DNA of 64,000 bases from Baylisascaris procyonis (lineage: Eukaryota > Nematoda > Chromadorea > Rhabditida > Ascarididae): positions 1,984,001 through 2,048,000 of the forward strand of contig JAZARR010000089.1 in assembly GCA_037389465.1 (NCBI GenBank), written 5' to 3'. A program made the translations under genes and the position numbers. The notes below the pieces were generated by a model, which ran no database searches, was not told the origin of the DNA, and was given only the letters and a program-made list of their open reading frames with translations. Below are positions 1 through 12,590 of this stretch, in pieces (position 1 is the stretch's first letter; every line of letters begins with the position of its first letter).

Positions 1-2263
1 CACCACCGGATAGCTGAGTACCCACTAAAGGAATAAACATGAACGAATCTTTCAATGATCACCTACCCGTTCGCATCCAAATGCAATGAGGTCAGAATCT
101 TCAGTGATAACCGCATGCGCCATACCATTTTGCGTCAAAAATGCGAGCTGCGCATCGGATTCATATGGTGCCACAAGGATATCCACCATATCCATGCCTT
201 GGAAAGCCTGCAAATTTGTTTACTATAGTACTAATTGATAGCAATTTGAAAGATAGCCACAAATAACTAAGTTTTTAGAACTGTTAAATAAGAATAGTAA
301 ACTGAAAGGAAGATTAACGATCGCAATGAGACAATCATCACTGGTGGTTTCAATTCTCAATTAGATACAAATATTACTGATACTATCACTATTATTTCTT
401 CAATCACAGTTCATATTCTATCGAAGAATCTAGTTTATGACTTCAGTTGTCCATTACAAAAAAATTACAGATATTACTACCATCGATTCATTAATCATCC
501 ATTATTTAGAAAGAAGTTCCTATATAAAACAAAAAAAAAAAAATAAAATACGACCCACTAAATAAAAAATTACCTGAATAGTGCTCTCAACAACTTCACG
601 TGTAATACTTGTACTTCTTTTAAAGCAATCATACGCTTCACTTGTTTTACCTTCACTCAATAATTGTTCACCTTTTCGTTTATGCTCATCACGCTTTTCA
701 CGACGTGCCATATTCGTCTCCTAATGAAAGAAAATATATTGAAGTATATTCTCATCACCTTCTTCATAAGCCAACAATTGATATTCATACAGCTTTTTAA
801 AAAGATATCTATAGGTTTTTCTAGTTCTCATAAAGACTAAGATTTATTAACACTAAATTAGCCACTGAAAATTTATATTAAAGAGTTCAATTCAGCTATA
901 TTATCGAATAAATTCAGTGCTTCTTACTTCTTCCAAACCTTAAATATATACATAACTCTTAAAAGATAACAAAAGCACACAAGAAAAACCAATATCGATA
1001 AAGCGAATAAAATAAACCCACTCAGTGGTTAATTCTCATTAATTATGTCGCAAAAAATAAGCTCTTAAAGCTCACTATAAGAAGCCAAATGCCTTGATAT
1101 TACTTACTTGTTTGGCTGGTAGAGGTTTGCCATCGAAAACAAGTATAACATGACAATGGATTGCAAGCAACGATTTCACGTATTTCATCACATAACGAAT
1201 ATAACTGAAAATTGACCACTGACCATAACTGACCATCAACATAGGTCATTTCTCCTCTTCGTACTCTTTTCACTCTCCCCAACATGTGCCACTACCTACG
1301 TTTCATTGTACCAATGTTACTATATAAAATGCTTCATTTATACTATTTATAACCTTCACCTTTACTATATGCATTACAATTTTCACATTTGTGATCAATA
1401 AAAGGTGGTCAAAAAATTAATTGCAAGTTTTATTACAGAATAAATTCCGATCTTTTTGCATATCCTAAGTTCCCATAAACAAGAGTGGGTAATACTTTAC
1501 TTGTTCGTACTTAAAATCAATATTTTTATGCGTTGTCGCCATTAAACATACTAATGAACTCATTGCTACTTTCAACCAAAATATTTGAAAGTTGAAAAAA
1601 AAAAATGCTAAGCGATTCACTCACAAATCCGTATCGATACCCTGAGCAATACGATCAGCACAACCAAATAATCCACGATGCAATAAACAACTCACATCGA
1701 CGGCAATCGAATGACCAGCGAATTCGTTTATATAACCCTTAAATAATGAAACATTTAAATATAACGTCTGAAATTAGAGTGCTTAAACTTTAAGCTCATT
1801 TACAATTTACATATAATGAGATGATGAGGTGGCCTTTTTCATAAATTTTTCTCATGAATTTATAAGAATTTTTCTGGGATTTTTTTAAGGAAAAATCTTC
1901 TACCATAAATTTTTTTTTTTTTGTTCATTATTTCGAGCGAAAAAAAAAAATTCAGCTCAATAAAATGTGCCACGTTGTTTTCCTATGTTTTTCTTCAATT
2001 ATATCAAGCCAAATTTAAGCCTATCATTTTTAGCTAATCCCCTTCTCTCGCTTATCCCATTATCCCCCTCCCCTCCCATCCTAAACCTGGCGGTGTTCCT
2101 TCATGCATACAAAATACTTGATGGATTTTTTGGTTTCACCTTCTCTGAATGCAAATATTCCGGTATCGTAACAATTCCAGTATTAAATAAATTGAATGAG
2201 TTGAAATAGACCCACCTGGCGACAAGCTTTCTTCACGAAAGGCAACAAATTCTGAATCCCCAT
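1..2263 (-). CDS. exo-1: Exonuclease 1 (EXO1), N-terminal part; 3' end outside window
   Basis: This is a Rad2/XPG-family 5'-3' exonuclease and flap nuclease that acts in the nucleus in mismatch repair and end resection. Exons on the minus strand: 2263-2216, 1737-1625, 1204-1108, 720-574 and 207-67, with phases that join cleanly into 182 codons. Bases 1-24 may begin exon 6 (acceptor-like AG at 26-25), but its frame is unclear. The protein starts [16 protein letters not shown], the family N-terminus. Metal-binding acidic residues are visible: D30 in IAVDVSC, D78 in LVFDG, E151 and D153 in APYESDAQ, and D172 and D174 in TEDSDL. D30 and D78 fall at the same numbers as in human EXO1, and the others are shifted by one. 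An AG acceptor lies one base before the ATG, so the mRNA is probably trans-spliced there. No break was seen. It is the most downstream of three minus-strand genes. Confidence 0.9.
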
Positions 2264-2275
2264 GCTAATGAAAAC
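2264..2275 (-). promoter_or_regulatory. Probable trans-splice acceptor of EXO1
   Basis: On the minus strand the sequence GTTTTCATTAG is followed by a single C and then the ATG. An acceptor directly before a start codon, with no coding sequence upstream, is the usual sign of spliced-leader addition in nematodes. An internal cis-splice from an untranslated exon would look the same. Confidence 0.5.
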
Positions 2276-5168
2276 GTTGCGTTCACTTCTTTAGCACAAT
2301 AATCCAAAATCTTATCCACTATGCGTATATACATATAGCATTCTTTAGAATAGTAAATATTTGTGCGATAATATGAATCTATCGCTTAACCGTTGACCTA
2401 AATAAATGAAAAAAAAATAAAATAAAATAAAACATTCAAATAAACAATAAACAACGAGAATATACAAATGCAAATTTGTTTACTATACCTTTAAATAAAC
2501 ACTACTGGATATCGAATGATGCAGTTTACCGGAAATAACAAAAAAAAAAAACATCGTGTGCTAAAAACTTCACAACATGAAAGCAATCAATCAGCATATA
2601 GATGATTGTTGAAAATATGCTGATGCACTTCTAAATGCTTAAATCGACTATCAAATTGCCTATTCAGGAAATAGAAGCATTGAAAGATGTAATAAAGTGC
2701 TGAAAAAACGTGCCTCTAAGGTGAATAAAGAGAAAAAAAAATGAAAATAAAAAAATAAAAGAAAAAACTCCAAATGGGCGGCAAAAATTGCAAACAACAA
2801 CCTACCCCCTTCCTTCTTGATCAACGAAAAAGATTCCAACCACGCTTTTAACTCGCAGAAATTTTATTATTTCCCGCCAAAATTTTTAAATTATTCATCC
2901 TAATGCAGCACTATATCCCACAATCCGTCGTTCAATATTTGGGCACTAATTTGTTCGTTAATATATTCGCAAATGAAGTGGCACATTTTTCGACATTCTC
3001 TAATATTGTAGTATCAAAAACCAAAATAAAATGTTATAAAGGACATGTCATCTCAAAATTGATTGACAATTGGTGATAAAAGAGATTTGATAAGCGGTTG
3101 GTGCATTATGCCACATCCGCTCACATGAACGACAGACAGAGAGAGCGAACGTCTCATTGATGAGCGATGCCACCTCACGCGTAAAATGTTGTAATATTTC
3201 CTGTTCAGGGTATTCACTTATAAATACTAAAAACATCCAGAAAGTAATCCGAAAACAGAGAATTGCTAACTGCTGAAAAAAACAAAAAAAAATTTGGAAG
3301 TGAACAATGCAAAAAAAAACTTCAAAACCGAATTTACTGAAAAAAAGAAAAAACCAATGCAAGTCCTTTTCGTGGAATTTCATAGTTGATCCCTGAACTT
3401 GCTTGCCTCCTCCTTTCTGCAATACATGCAAAGTTCAATGAATTGAAGCAATCCTATAATTGAGCCGATCTTTGGGCGCTATGTTGGCGTAATTTTGGTG
3501 CTCATATATTTCGCATCGAATATATTAATGAGAAATTAATAAATGAAACATTTTTTTAAGTATAAGAAAAACGTTCACATATATTGCTTGATAGCCTATC
3601 TCATTTGAAGGATTAAACTATAAATTCAATTCCATTTCAAGAATCCAGAAGGGATTTTTGAAAATTATTTCCTTAAAGAATCTCCATCACTCTTTAGGAT
3701 CACTTGTTTCGTTGAATTATAACGGAATTATTGAACACAACAACTTTGGAAGATTTCTTCGCAAACAAATAAGATTATCTCAGATATATACAAAGAACCT
3801 CAACACGGTAGATCAAATAAAAGCTTTGTGCATTTTAATAAACTTGGGAAATAAAAAAAAAACATTTATTAAAGAATGAAAAGGAATTATTACAATCACA
3901 ATTAAGCGTCTCCATTGAAGACCCATATAAATATATAATTTAATGAGAAAAAAAAGCTCCCAAACATCGTGAAGGTGTATTCGAAAAAAAAATGGACTTC
4001 ATACTAAAATATAATATCGCAGAAAGCGCTGATATAGATTAAAATGACTAATGAACAACGAAATGATAAATGAAATAAACAACGCATAAACACATTTAAA
4101 GCGAAACAAAACAATGTGTACGGTAACATACAGTAACGAGTAATTAAGGCCATTGATAAGGAATCCCTCATCCACTCGTTTCAATTTGCTGGGATATAGG
4201 CGAATACTACAGCCTGCCATTTACGTAGGTCAGTTTCTATATATAAAGTTGTCTCTATACGTGCCTAATCATTTGCGCCAAGATGTAAATGGCGGCTCGA
4301 CATTTGCGCCATAGGCGCATAAGGAAATAAATAATTAAAAAACGATAGGTGACGGATGTTTGTGGCGCAAATGTCATAGTACTCACATGAAGGATGCTTT
4401 TGTTCCATAGAATAAAAAAGCAAAATAAATTCCCTCCCCCCCCCCTCCAAAATAGAATAAAATAAAATAAGATAGAATAAAATGAAAGAGAGGCAATGAT
4501 TTAAGTTGAAAAATAGAAGAATTAAGAAAAATTTTTGGATCGATTTTGCGTTTTTTAATGTAAAAAAAACAATTTTTGCTAGACTCGTCATAGAAATATT
4601 CAGATTTATGTCTCATATAAATAATAATAAAGAAGAAAAATTGATAACTATTAACAATAAATTATATTAATTTCAAATGACAATTTAACCGATATAAAAG
4701 TTTATATGTGAAAGAAATGATGAAAAAAAAATATATGTGAAAGCACAAAAAAAGGGATCCACATCTAAAAAAAAGTGCACTTTAAGAATTATTATATAAT
4801 TAAATTATCGTCTATTACTATACCTAACTTCTTTCTACGCTTATAGAAACTATCACCTCCATGGAAAGGAATAAAGGTGGGGAGAGAAAAGGATGAGAGG
4901 GGTGGGGGGGGGGGGTTGATAGACGAAGAAAGCGAATAAAGGAGGAATCGTTTATTTCTCTAAAATCCATCACTAAAAACATAAATTGAAATTTACAAAC
5001 TGCAGAAAAAAAAACATTAATGAATTCTCTCAAAGGACAGAGAAAAACAAATATGGCGGATATCACCAAACCCACTTTACCATTAAAAACAAAAAAAAAT
5101 AAAAAAAAATCTGGGATAAAATCAACAATTTTAAAAGTTTTTATAAATAAAAGATTTTTCTTAATATT
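2276..5168. other. Intergenic region, EXO1 to zinc-finger gene A
   Basis: No supportable gene. The stretch is AT-rich with many A-runs. It contains a C10 tract (4436-4445), a G12 tract (4904-4915) and an inverted-repeat element (4265-4376, listed separately). Open frames here lack domains and splice context. Confidence 0.6.
4265..4376. repeat. Inverted-repeat element, copy 1
   Basis: GACATTTGCGCCA near 4299-4311 is repeated as its exact reverse complement TGGCGCAAATGTC near 4364-4376, so 13-bp arms enclose about 52 bp. A related stretch lies at about 50726-50808 in a CCT5 intron. It may be a small non-autonomous transposon remnant; no target-site duplication was established. Confidence 0.5.
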
Positions 5169-8100
5169 TTAACATTTCTTTGTAGAAAATGCATATGTTA
5201 CTGCAGTGGAAAAATCCGTCTTCTTATAATCGGATGCCAATAAACCATGTTGCGATTTGGTATGTCGTTTTAAATATGCGGCACATCGAAATTTTTGACC
5301 ACATATTTCACATATAAAATCCCAATTCGCTAAATGCATAGTCTCATGTGTACGTAGATCGTTACGACGAACAAAACTTTTCCCACATTGTTCACATTTA
5401 TATCTGAAAAAAAAAAAAAAAATATTCCATCGATAAATTTTATAAACAATTCAAAAAAAAAAATTATGTGTATAATTAGCTAAAATACAATTAAAAATTT
5501 AAAAAAAAAAAAAAAATCAGTTATAATTAATAATGAGTTAATTGATATGGGAAATAAATCACACAATAGAAATACAATATTGCTAATAGTACGTTAAAAT
5601 ATTATCTAAAATAGCAACGATGTTTTAGAAATTTTAATCGACGTGAAAATAAGCGGCGGAAATTGTAAAGTTTTATTTTTTATGCCGTTAATAAAACATT
5701 ACAAAGTTATTTCTTAAGACGAAAATAACACAGCAAAAATAAACTCATTTCGAATGGAATATCAATTTAACATCTGATAATTAAAGAAGCGTACTTGAAA
5801 TGATCAACTACAGTAGCGAAACCAATATGTACGGTATATACTGAATTCTTTTTTTTTTTTTTTTTTGCATGTTCTAAACTCTCTAAATTAAAACTTTTTT
5901 ATAAACTTATAGGTTTAAAAATATTTTAATTTAAAGTTTTAATAAAGTTCCTTAAGTTGTTTACGCTCCTTTAGGCTTGTTTAGTGAATGTGATATTGAC
6001 TGAAAGATGGTTAACCGTCTTATCGATTAAACTGACTTTGTTGAAGACAGCAGAATGCTCTTAGTAAACTGAGTAGTTTTCGTTACAAATTTTTAAATTG
6101 CGTTTAATATTTTTAAAAATTATACTCGTAAGATGGAATTTATAGGCATGATGGATTGAAATTAAAGCACCTGACATAAAATCTTAGTAACTTTAGCACT
6201 ACCTTTAACAATCCAATTTTTTTAAACAATTTTTATGAATTCCAAATAAAAATTCCTTTAAAAGAATGGAAAATAAATTAAAACTTACGGTCGAACATGA
6301 GTATGAACGGAGCGGATATGTGCAGAAAGTGCCTAAATAATTTCAATTATTTTTTGAATCTTTTTTTTTTTGAAGAAATTTTATTTCATCTATGAACAGA
6401 GAGAATTCATCAAAACTATTTTTTTTTTTTTAAATGTGAAAGTTTAAGAAAAAACGTTTCCTGTCTAAAATTTCGATAGCAATATTCTAGAAGAAGCCTT
6501 TAATAAAAATGTTTTCGAGAAAAAATTTTAAAAAAGTTAGAAATAAAATATGCATTAGAGGATAACTTTAGAAAAGATAAGAAGAAACTTTAATTTCCAA
6601 TTTTTACTCACGAATCTCATTGTCTGATGAATATAATAATGAATGGTCGACTAGCATCATTGTAATCAACTAGGTAAATCTATAGGAGAGTACCAATTCG
6701 GCGCTATGCATCACTCATTTTACAGCATTTTAGGTTCACTGTTCAATATAGGGAGCTCAGCCAGGACAATTGCGCCATTTTTCCATTCTTCTTTGAAAAT
6801 TCATGCAATCACTCGATACTTACAGCAGTGCAATCTCAACCATTCAAAATATATATATATATATATATATATATTCTTTTTGACTGTTTTCGTCAAGGAA
6901 TTGAATAAAACCTTCAATAACGGTATTATTAAAAGCAATAAATTTTAAATTTTCAAAAATTTCACTAATTATGCAAAAATGATACGAAAAACATCGTACA
7001 AACCTTAGAACATTTGTATCCAGCATGTGTACATCCTTCATAAGGACAATTATATACAAAATCCGAATGCACTGTAAGGTTATGTCGATTGAGTCCACCT
7101 TTACGTGCGAATGTCATCTTGCAAGTTGAACATTCATAGGGACGTTGATTACTGAAAATAATATTACTCTTAAGGCTAAATATGCAAATATGCAATGATC
7201 CGCAATACAAAACAATATGTAATAGTGTCAACTTTATTGCAAAGTATTTGCAGTCTGTGCAATATTGCAAGAGAGTACAAATTACTCTATGGTCACTTCG
7301 TCTATCATTCGTAGCGATCGCGATCACTATATATCTGATATACGCCTGAGGGACTACTCAGTCGTATGTGCTTCCCCACAACGAGACAGAATCGCCATGG
7401 GCTTCCCCACAACGACAGAATTGAAATGTGCTTCCCCACAACGACAGAATTGAAATGTGCTTCCCCACAACGACAGAATTGAAATGTGCTTCCCCACAAC
7501 GACAGAATTGAAATGTGCTTCCCCACAACGACAGAATTGAAATGTGCTTCCCCACAACGACAGAATTGAAATGTGCTTCCCCATAACAAAAGAATTGCAA
7601 TGTGCTTCCCCACAACAAAAGAATCAGTGAAGCAATGAATCCCAACAACAATAAACAATGAAAATTAAACATTAAATGATATGATGAGGAGGAATTCAAA
7701 TTAAATCTTGCAATGTTCTAAATCGACGTCATTCACATTTTTTCCTACGTTGCATTTAAAAAAAAAATTCCGGTCGAGAAAACAGCATTCATTTGAAATA
7801 TTACAAAATGAATATCGATTTAAGCAAAAAAAAAAAGTTATATTTGCATGACTAATTTCGTCTCAAATTTTTTTGAAATTCTGATTTCCCTTCTCGAGGA
7901 TATTCTCCATTCACAATTCTATTCGTTGAGTTTATTTAAAATAATTGCTTTGTGTAATAATAAAAACTTACAGATGAACAATAGAGCAATGTTCACGTAG
8001 TTGATTTTGACTCATAAATTTTTGCTTACAAAATTCACAAGTAATATTCTCGACCCTCTCTCTTGGTGCTTCATGTTCTCTTCGCTGATGACGTTGTACC

Positions 8101-10485
8101 TCTTCTATTGTTCGATATAACTGAAAAAAAAACAACAACAATATAACAAATGAAAGATGAATAACAACATCAACAACAACTTGTTTCAAATGATTCGGCT
8201 CATATCTTAGTGAATATTTTATTCGATCCAAATCACAACAATATTTGCGGCTAAATAAAGAGAGAAGCTATTTTTTTAATTTATCATTGTATCATTATCA
8301 CCGGAAATCAACGAAAAAGGAAATATCTATGAAACATTTTCACTATAATACAATGTTGCTTTCTTTTTCTTTACTAGAAAATGAAATATCGCTTCGATTT
8401 CTATGTCCACTATTCGAATGTATGTCGAACACACCAAAAAAAAAAAAAAAAAAAAAAAAAACTTTAGCTTTCAGCATAAAATATTTCATTAAAATCTCAA
8501 TTAATATGCAAATAAAATAGAAAATTAAAAAAAATATATATCAACTTACCCAACCACATTTGAGACATTTATAACGTTTACCACGTGGTTGTAATGTTTT
8601 ACCACCAGCACTATGATAATTTGCAATATGCGCACGCATATTATGTTTTAATGTAAATGTATGATTGCAATATTGGCATGCGAATTTCTTCTCACGAAAT
8701 CGTCGATATTTCAATCGTAACGTATCTTCGGCGGGTGTTAATCGTGACTCTTTAGGTGGTAAATAAACCTCCTAAATTCAATTAATTGCATTTAGAATAT
8801 TCAATTTCAACGGCTATTAAAGTCTTGAAAACTCAACAAATGAATATAGATTATCAATTATCGGTATTTAGAGAAGATATCACTTCAGGGCTAGAATATT
8901 TTCTCTCTCAGACCCTCTCCCATCCCTCTCCCATGAAACGTCTTTCATGGGAGAGGGATGGGAGAGGGTCTGAGAGAGAAAATATTCTGGAGATAAATTC
9001 CAGCAAAACTCCACAAACGTTCACGCTCCGATCACTACAAAGAAGCTCCCCTCTTCACTCGTTATTCCACCAGATTTTTTTTTTTTTTTGATTACAATCA
9101 TGCGCCATCAATTTGTAAGATTGTTATCGTATAACCAAGATCAATATTGATTGATTGACGATTGATTTATAAAGATGAATTAAACAGCTAAATGGATAAA
9201 CGATCGGCTCGACATTTAATAAATGTAACAGACGTTATGATAGTTTTATCGGGATACATAAGCGCCATTCAATTCTGAGTTAACCACTCCAATTAACACT
9301 AATGCTTCACTATTTCAAATTAAAATCATCTCTATGAAGTGTTAAAATGATGCATAATTATAAATGATTCAAATACTCATTGGATTATAAGGTTTTATTT
9401 CCCGAAAAAGCTTTAAAAAAATTTATATTTTTCTCAAAAAATCAACTAGAAAAAAAAACTGAAATACATATCTAGGAGCCTAAACAATAAAATATATTAT
9501 TGAATATTTAATACTTATTCCGTCACTAACACTATATGATAAAATCAATGAATAACCACATAAAATCACCTCAATTTGACTTAAATATGGTGAAACTTGA
9601 TTTGCTGCACGTCCTTTTACATCCATTTGCAAGCTCACATCCGTTTGAATCGAACGATTTGGCAACTCATTCGATGGATGTTCGTGCGTTCCAACTGCAG
9701 ATTCCGCGTCGATTCGAAATATCTCCGATGAGAGTCGATGAAGTGAATCGATTGAAGCCTCATGAAGTGATTCAGATGGAATTTGACTTGAATTAGTAGC
9801 GATTTGATCAGTTTCAGTGGAATGATCCATTTCCGGTTCTTGTTCATTGATTTCAGTTTCCGTCTTAATCTCAACTTTCGATTTTTTTAGTGAATCGACA
9901 ACTGTCGAATTCCTAAAAAAAAAAAAAAATTCAACTGCAATTGAATAATTTCAAATGATTCATCGAATAAAAATCCTCTCTATTCATTTTAAGGATATAA
10001 ACACTAAATATTAAAGATAACTTAATAAAAGGCATAGACAATCCCTCTCCAAATTGAGAGGACGGGAAGAAGAGGTCGTTGTTCTAATTGAGAAGGAGGG
10101 AGAAGGAGTCCCTTTGAATTTTGAAGAGGAAAGGAGAAGGGGGGGGGGGGGAGGTGGGTGATAACGCATATAGCAATCGCCGCTGATTGGAGGAATCTAT
10201 CATAGAAGGAGTGAAAATGCAAACAAATAATCCCTAATTAAATTCCTTGATCGACATATCGCATCAAATCAATAAATTAGTTGATCACACAAGTAAATAA
10301 ACTAACTCAGTGGATGATATAAGATCAGGTGTCATAATTGGTTGTAATTGTGTTACAATACATCGAACAATATTCTCGGGTGTATGTTGATTAGTGTGTT
10401 GTGTTTGTTGTAGTGTTTCAAGTAATCGTCGAACTGCCTCTGCAGCATTACTGAATGCCGCTTCAACACCATCCATTTGTTCCAT
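5169..10485 (-). CDS. C2H2 zinc-finger protein A, seven fingers
   Basis: Seven exons on the minus strand: 10485-10307, 9912-9570, 8771-8550, 8120-7972, 7151-7004, 6332-6289 and 5403-5169 (TAA). They join in phase to 439 aa. Residues 1-174 carry no zinc ligands and are Ser/Glu-rich in exon 2. Seven C2H2 fingers follow with ligands C206/C209/H222/H227, C243/C246/H259/H264, C276/C279/H292/H297, C305/C308/H321/H326, C333/C338/H352/H357, C365/C368/H381/H385 and C393/C396/H409/H414. Finger 5 has a long CX4C spacing (CPYEGC). The likely role is a sequence-specific DNA-binding nuclear protein; targets are unknown. An in-frame TGA seven codons before the ATG, with no AG between them, fixes the start. 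It is the tandem paralogue of gene B, with matching intron positions. I do not recognise a named orthologue. Confidence 0.85.
6849..6874. repeat. (AT)13 microsatellite
   Basis: About 26 bp of pure AT dinucleotide in intron 5 of zinc-finger gene A. Confidence 0.9.
7366..7620. repeat. 29-bp minisatellite in intron 4 of zinc-finger gene A
   Basis: A 29-bp unit with core CTTCCCCACAACGACAGA repeats head to tail about nine times. Central copies from about 7401 to 7575 are identical. The first copies and the last two (with CATAACAAAAG or CACAACAAAAG) have diverged. The array lies between the exons at 7151-7004 and 8120-7972. Because 29 is not a multiple of three, every frame reads through, which creates long artefactual open frames. 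Confidence 0.95.
8430..8460. repeat. Poly(A) tract in intron 3 of gene A
   Basis: About 25 consecutive A at 8436-8460. No retroposed body with target-site duplications is evident beside it. Confidence 0.7.
8893..8988. repeat. Perfect 46-bp inverted repeat (hairpin)
   Basis: Arms 8893-8938 and 8943-8988 are exact reverse complements separated by the 4-base loop CGTC. The arm is polypyrimidine-rich (TTCTCTCTCAGACCCTCTCC) and ends in ATGAAA at the loop. It lies in intron 2 of gene A, so the primary transcript could fold into a 46-bp double-stranded stem. The absence of mismatches implies a recent origin or gene conversion. Confidence 0.95.
10139..10151. repeat. G13 tract within a polypurine stretch
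   Basis: Thirteen G at the end of a purine-rich stretch (about 10046-10157) in intron 1 of gene A. Confidence 0.9.
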
Positions 10486-11499
10486 TTGTCGTAATATTTT
10501 ATTTCATAAATATTCACTGCAAATTGTATTACTCTTTATGTATTTGCAAAAAACAAAAAAAACAAAAAACAAAAAACTTTCTTCATAAAATATTTCGATA
10601 TTCGACGAAGAAATTATACAAATATAGCCTCCGAAGAAAATTAAGTTTGAGATATTATTGAAAAAAAAAAAAATTATAAATTAGATTTTCTTCATAATTT
10701 TTAATAAGGTACAAGTATAACAATATTCCAGGTGAGAAAATATAAAACTTTCTTCGAGCTCTCTATGATAAAAGAGAAATGATTGGTAATAAGAAATGGC
10801 GCGTGAGGAACCGAAGGGGTAAAATGGAACAGGTGTTTTTTCTCTCGAAGATTTACCAAAAACATTACTGAGAGAGTTTTATTTGAGGCTATAAATATGT
10901 CCGCGCGATATATAAAACACAAAACAACAAAAAAAGATTAAATATAAATAAATAAATAAATAAATATATATATATATATATCTTTTAATAAAGAATACTA
11001 GACATTACAGTGTACATATCTTTGATCGTTTCACTATTCAACATACAAAGTAATAATACAATTTTCTTGAGTTATATCGAAATGAAGGTGTTTTGATGTG
11101 GTTGATGTGGTCACTTCAGATTCAAAGTCCATTTGAAAGATGAAATCAACAATTACAAGAAGAACACTCGAAAATATCGCTATTTCCTTGTTTTTTAAAG
11201 TCCACTCACGCCCAAAAACAAATCATCACGCCACTCGATGGTTAATATAAACGGTGAATGCTGCATACTCCTTATCTCCACGGGCTGGCCCAGATTAAAA
11301 GAAGATTAATGGTCAAAACTATAGTGACCGAAGCAACTATAAGTGATAGAACTATATTCAAAACCAAAAAGCTGCAAATAAAAACTCAACAAAATTTAAC
11401 AACTCTTCTATATGGATGCAACAATAAATAGATGGCAAAGATATGTGATAGGTGAAGGCATAGCAGCCGGCTGGCAGGTACAACATGTACAATTCGTGA

Positions 11500-11692
11500 T
11501 TCCACTCAATGCAAAACCAACCGGTTCCAGCAATGCTCGAAAAAAAAAATCGATGCAAAGATGTTGAATTGCGTATTGGTGGATGAATGCGACCGACTGG
11601 TTCTATAAATACGACAAACAACGAAGGCGTGCGAATGCGACGACGATCGGTGTGGCTTTTTACAATTCCACTCAATGTGAAACCAACCGGCC
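11500..11692. repeat. Degenerate direct repeats containing AACCAACCGG
   Basis: ATTCCACTCAATG plus AAACCAACCGG occurs at about 11499-11524 and again at about 11665-11690, some 165 bp apart. Surrounding CCGGTT and CCGGCTGG words recur here and at 19500-19640, suggesting an old repeat family. Confidence 0.5.
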
Positions 11693-12184
11693 GCAATTAC
11701 GATTAAAATTTTCCACCGAATCGTCGCACTATATGAACGCAACAACAATATTCATATGACATTTATTTTCGTTGTGTAAAATTTATTTCAATATGCAAAT
11801 TTTTTCATTATTTATTAATTATTATAATGTTGCAAATATTTAATTTAAAGACTCCTCCACTCTCAGCCTTAGAGGAACTTCATAAGCCAAAAGTAATGAT
11901 AGTGGTTACATTTTTTGGAGATGCAAATGGGTCTGCAATGAACTCTAAATAGTGAAAAAGACTTCCTCGTATAAAAGATCTGATAGGCTCAAAAAAAAGA
12001 AAAATAGTTTAAAATTTATAAAGGCTTGTGAGTATAATTTCTGATTTACGCTATAATCTAGCCGTAAAAATAATATAACCACTACTAAATAATAAATATA
12101 AAAACAACAAATGAACACTGTAAAAAGAGCACTAACCTCTTTATTAAAAATACCTTTAAAGAAAAGGAAAACACGCCAGAGAAC

Positions 12185-12210
12185 TAGCACCAATATGCGC
12201 TTTTATAATC
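12185..12210 (+). repeat. Conserved 25-bp element, copy 1
   Basis: Reads TAGCACCAATATGCGC then TTTTATAATC. It shares its TATGCGCTTTT core and flanks with copies at 18861, 45134 and 49201 (opposite strand), and less exactly with 34387. Confidence 0.6.
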
Positions 12211-12487
12211 TAGCAAGTCGAATCCATTTGTTTACCGCAAACAGTAAAGTTTGAGTAAGTTTTGGATGAACGAAGTGCCCTTATAAATGATCAATTAGTT
12301 TTTTGCTGCTCAATCGGTAAAAAAAAAAATGCAATTCCAGCTAGTCACAAAATGTATGCAAATATTTTTGCATATTTAAATGGTAACAATTCTTTTCGAA
12401 ATTGAATGCTGATACGAGGTACGAGAATAAACTTAGCATAACATATATGGACGAGAAATCACATTACATCCACTAAATTTCCTATCT

Positions 12488-12590
12488 CTACCTTCAGCGG
12501 TTCCCAAGCTGAAACGTCTGAACAAACATACAGACAAACAGACAGACACAGACAGACAGACAGACATATGCACAGACAAAACGAGATATA
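12488..12590. repeat. ACAGAC-type microsatellite repeat, copy 1
   Basis: TTCCCAAGCTGAAACGTCTG is followed by AAACATACAGACAAACAGAC, tandem CAGA units and GAGATATAAT. The copy at 17398-17500 has the same order of words, so this is a dispersed element, not only a simple repeat. Confidence 0.55.

Noticed and set aside
3048..3431. 127-codon minus-strand open frame
   Set aside because: Phe-rich from A/T runs, no recognisable domain and no matching splice partners.
7305..7699. Three overlapping minus-strand open frames of 76-117 codons rich in FQFCRCGEAHFNS and WGSTFQFC
   Set aside because: They are read-through of the 29-bp minisatellite; the unit length makes all frames open. No splice context or domain.
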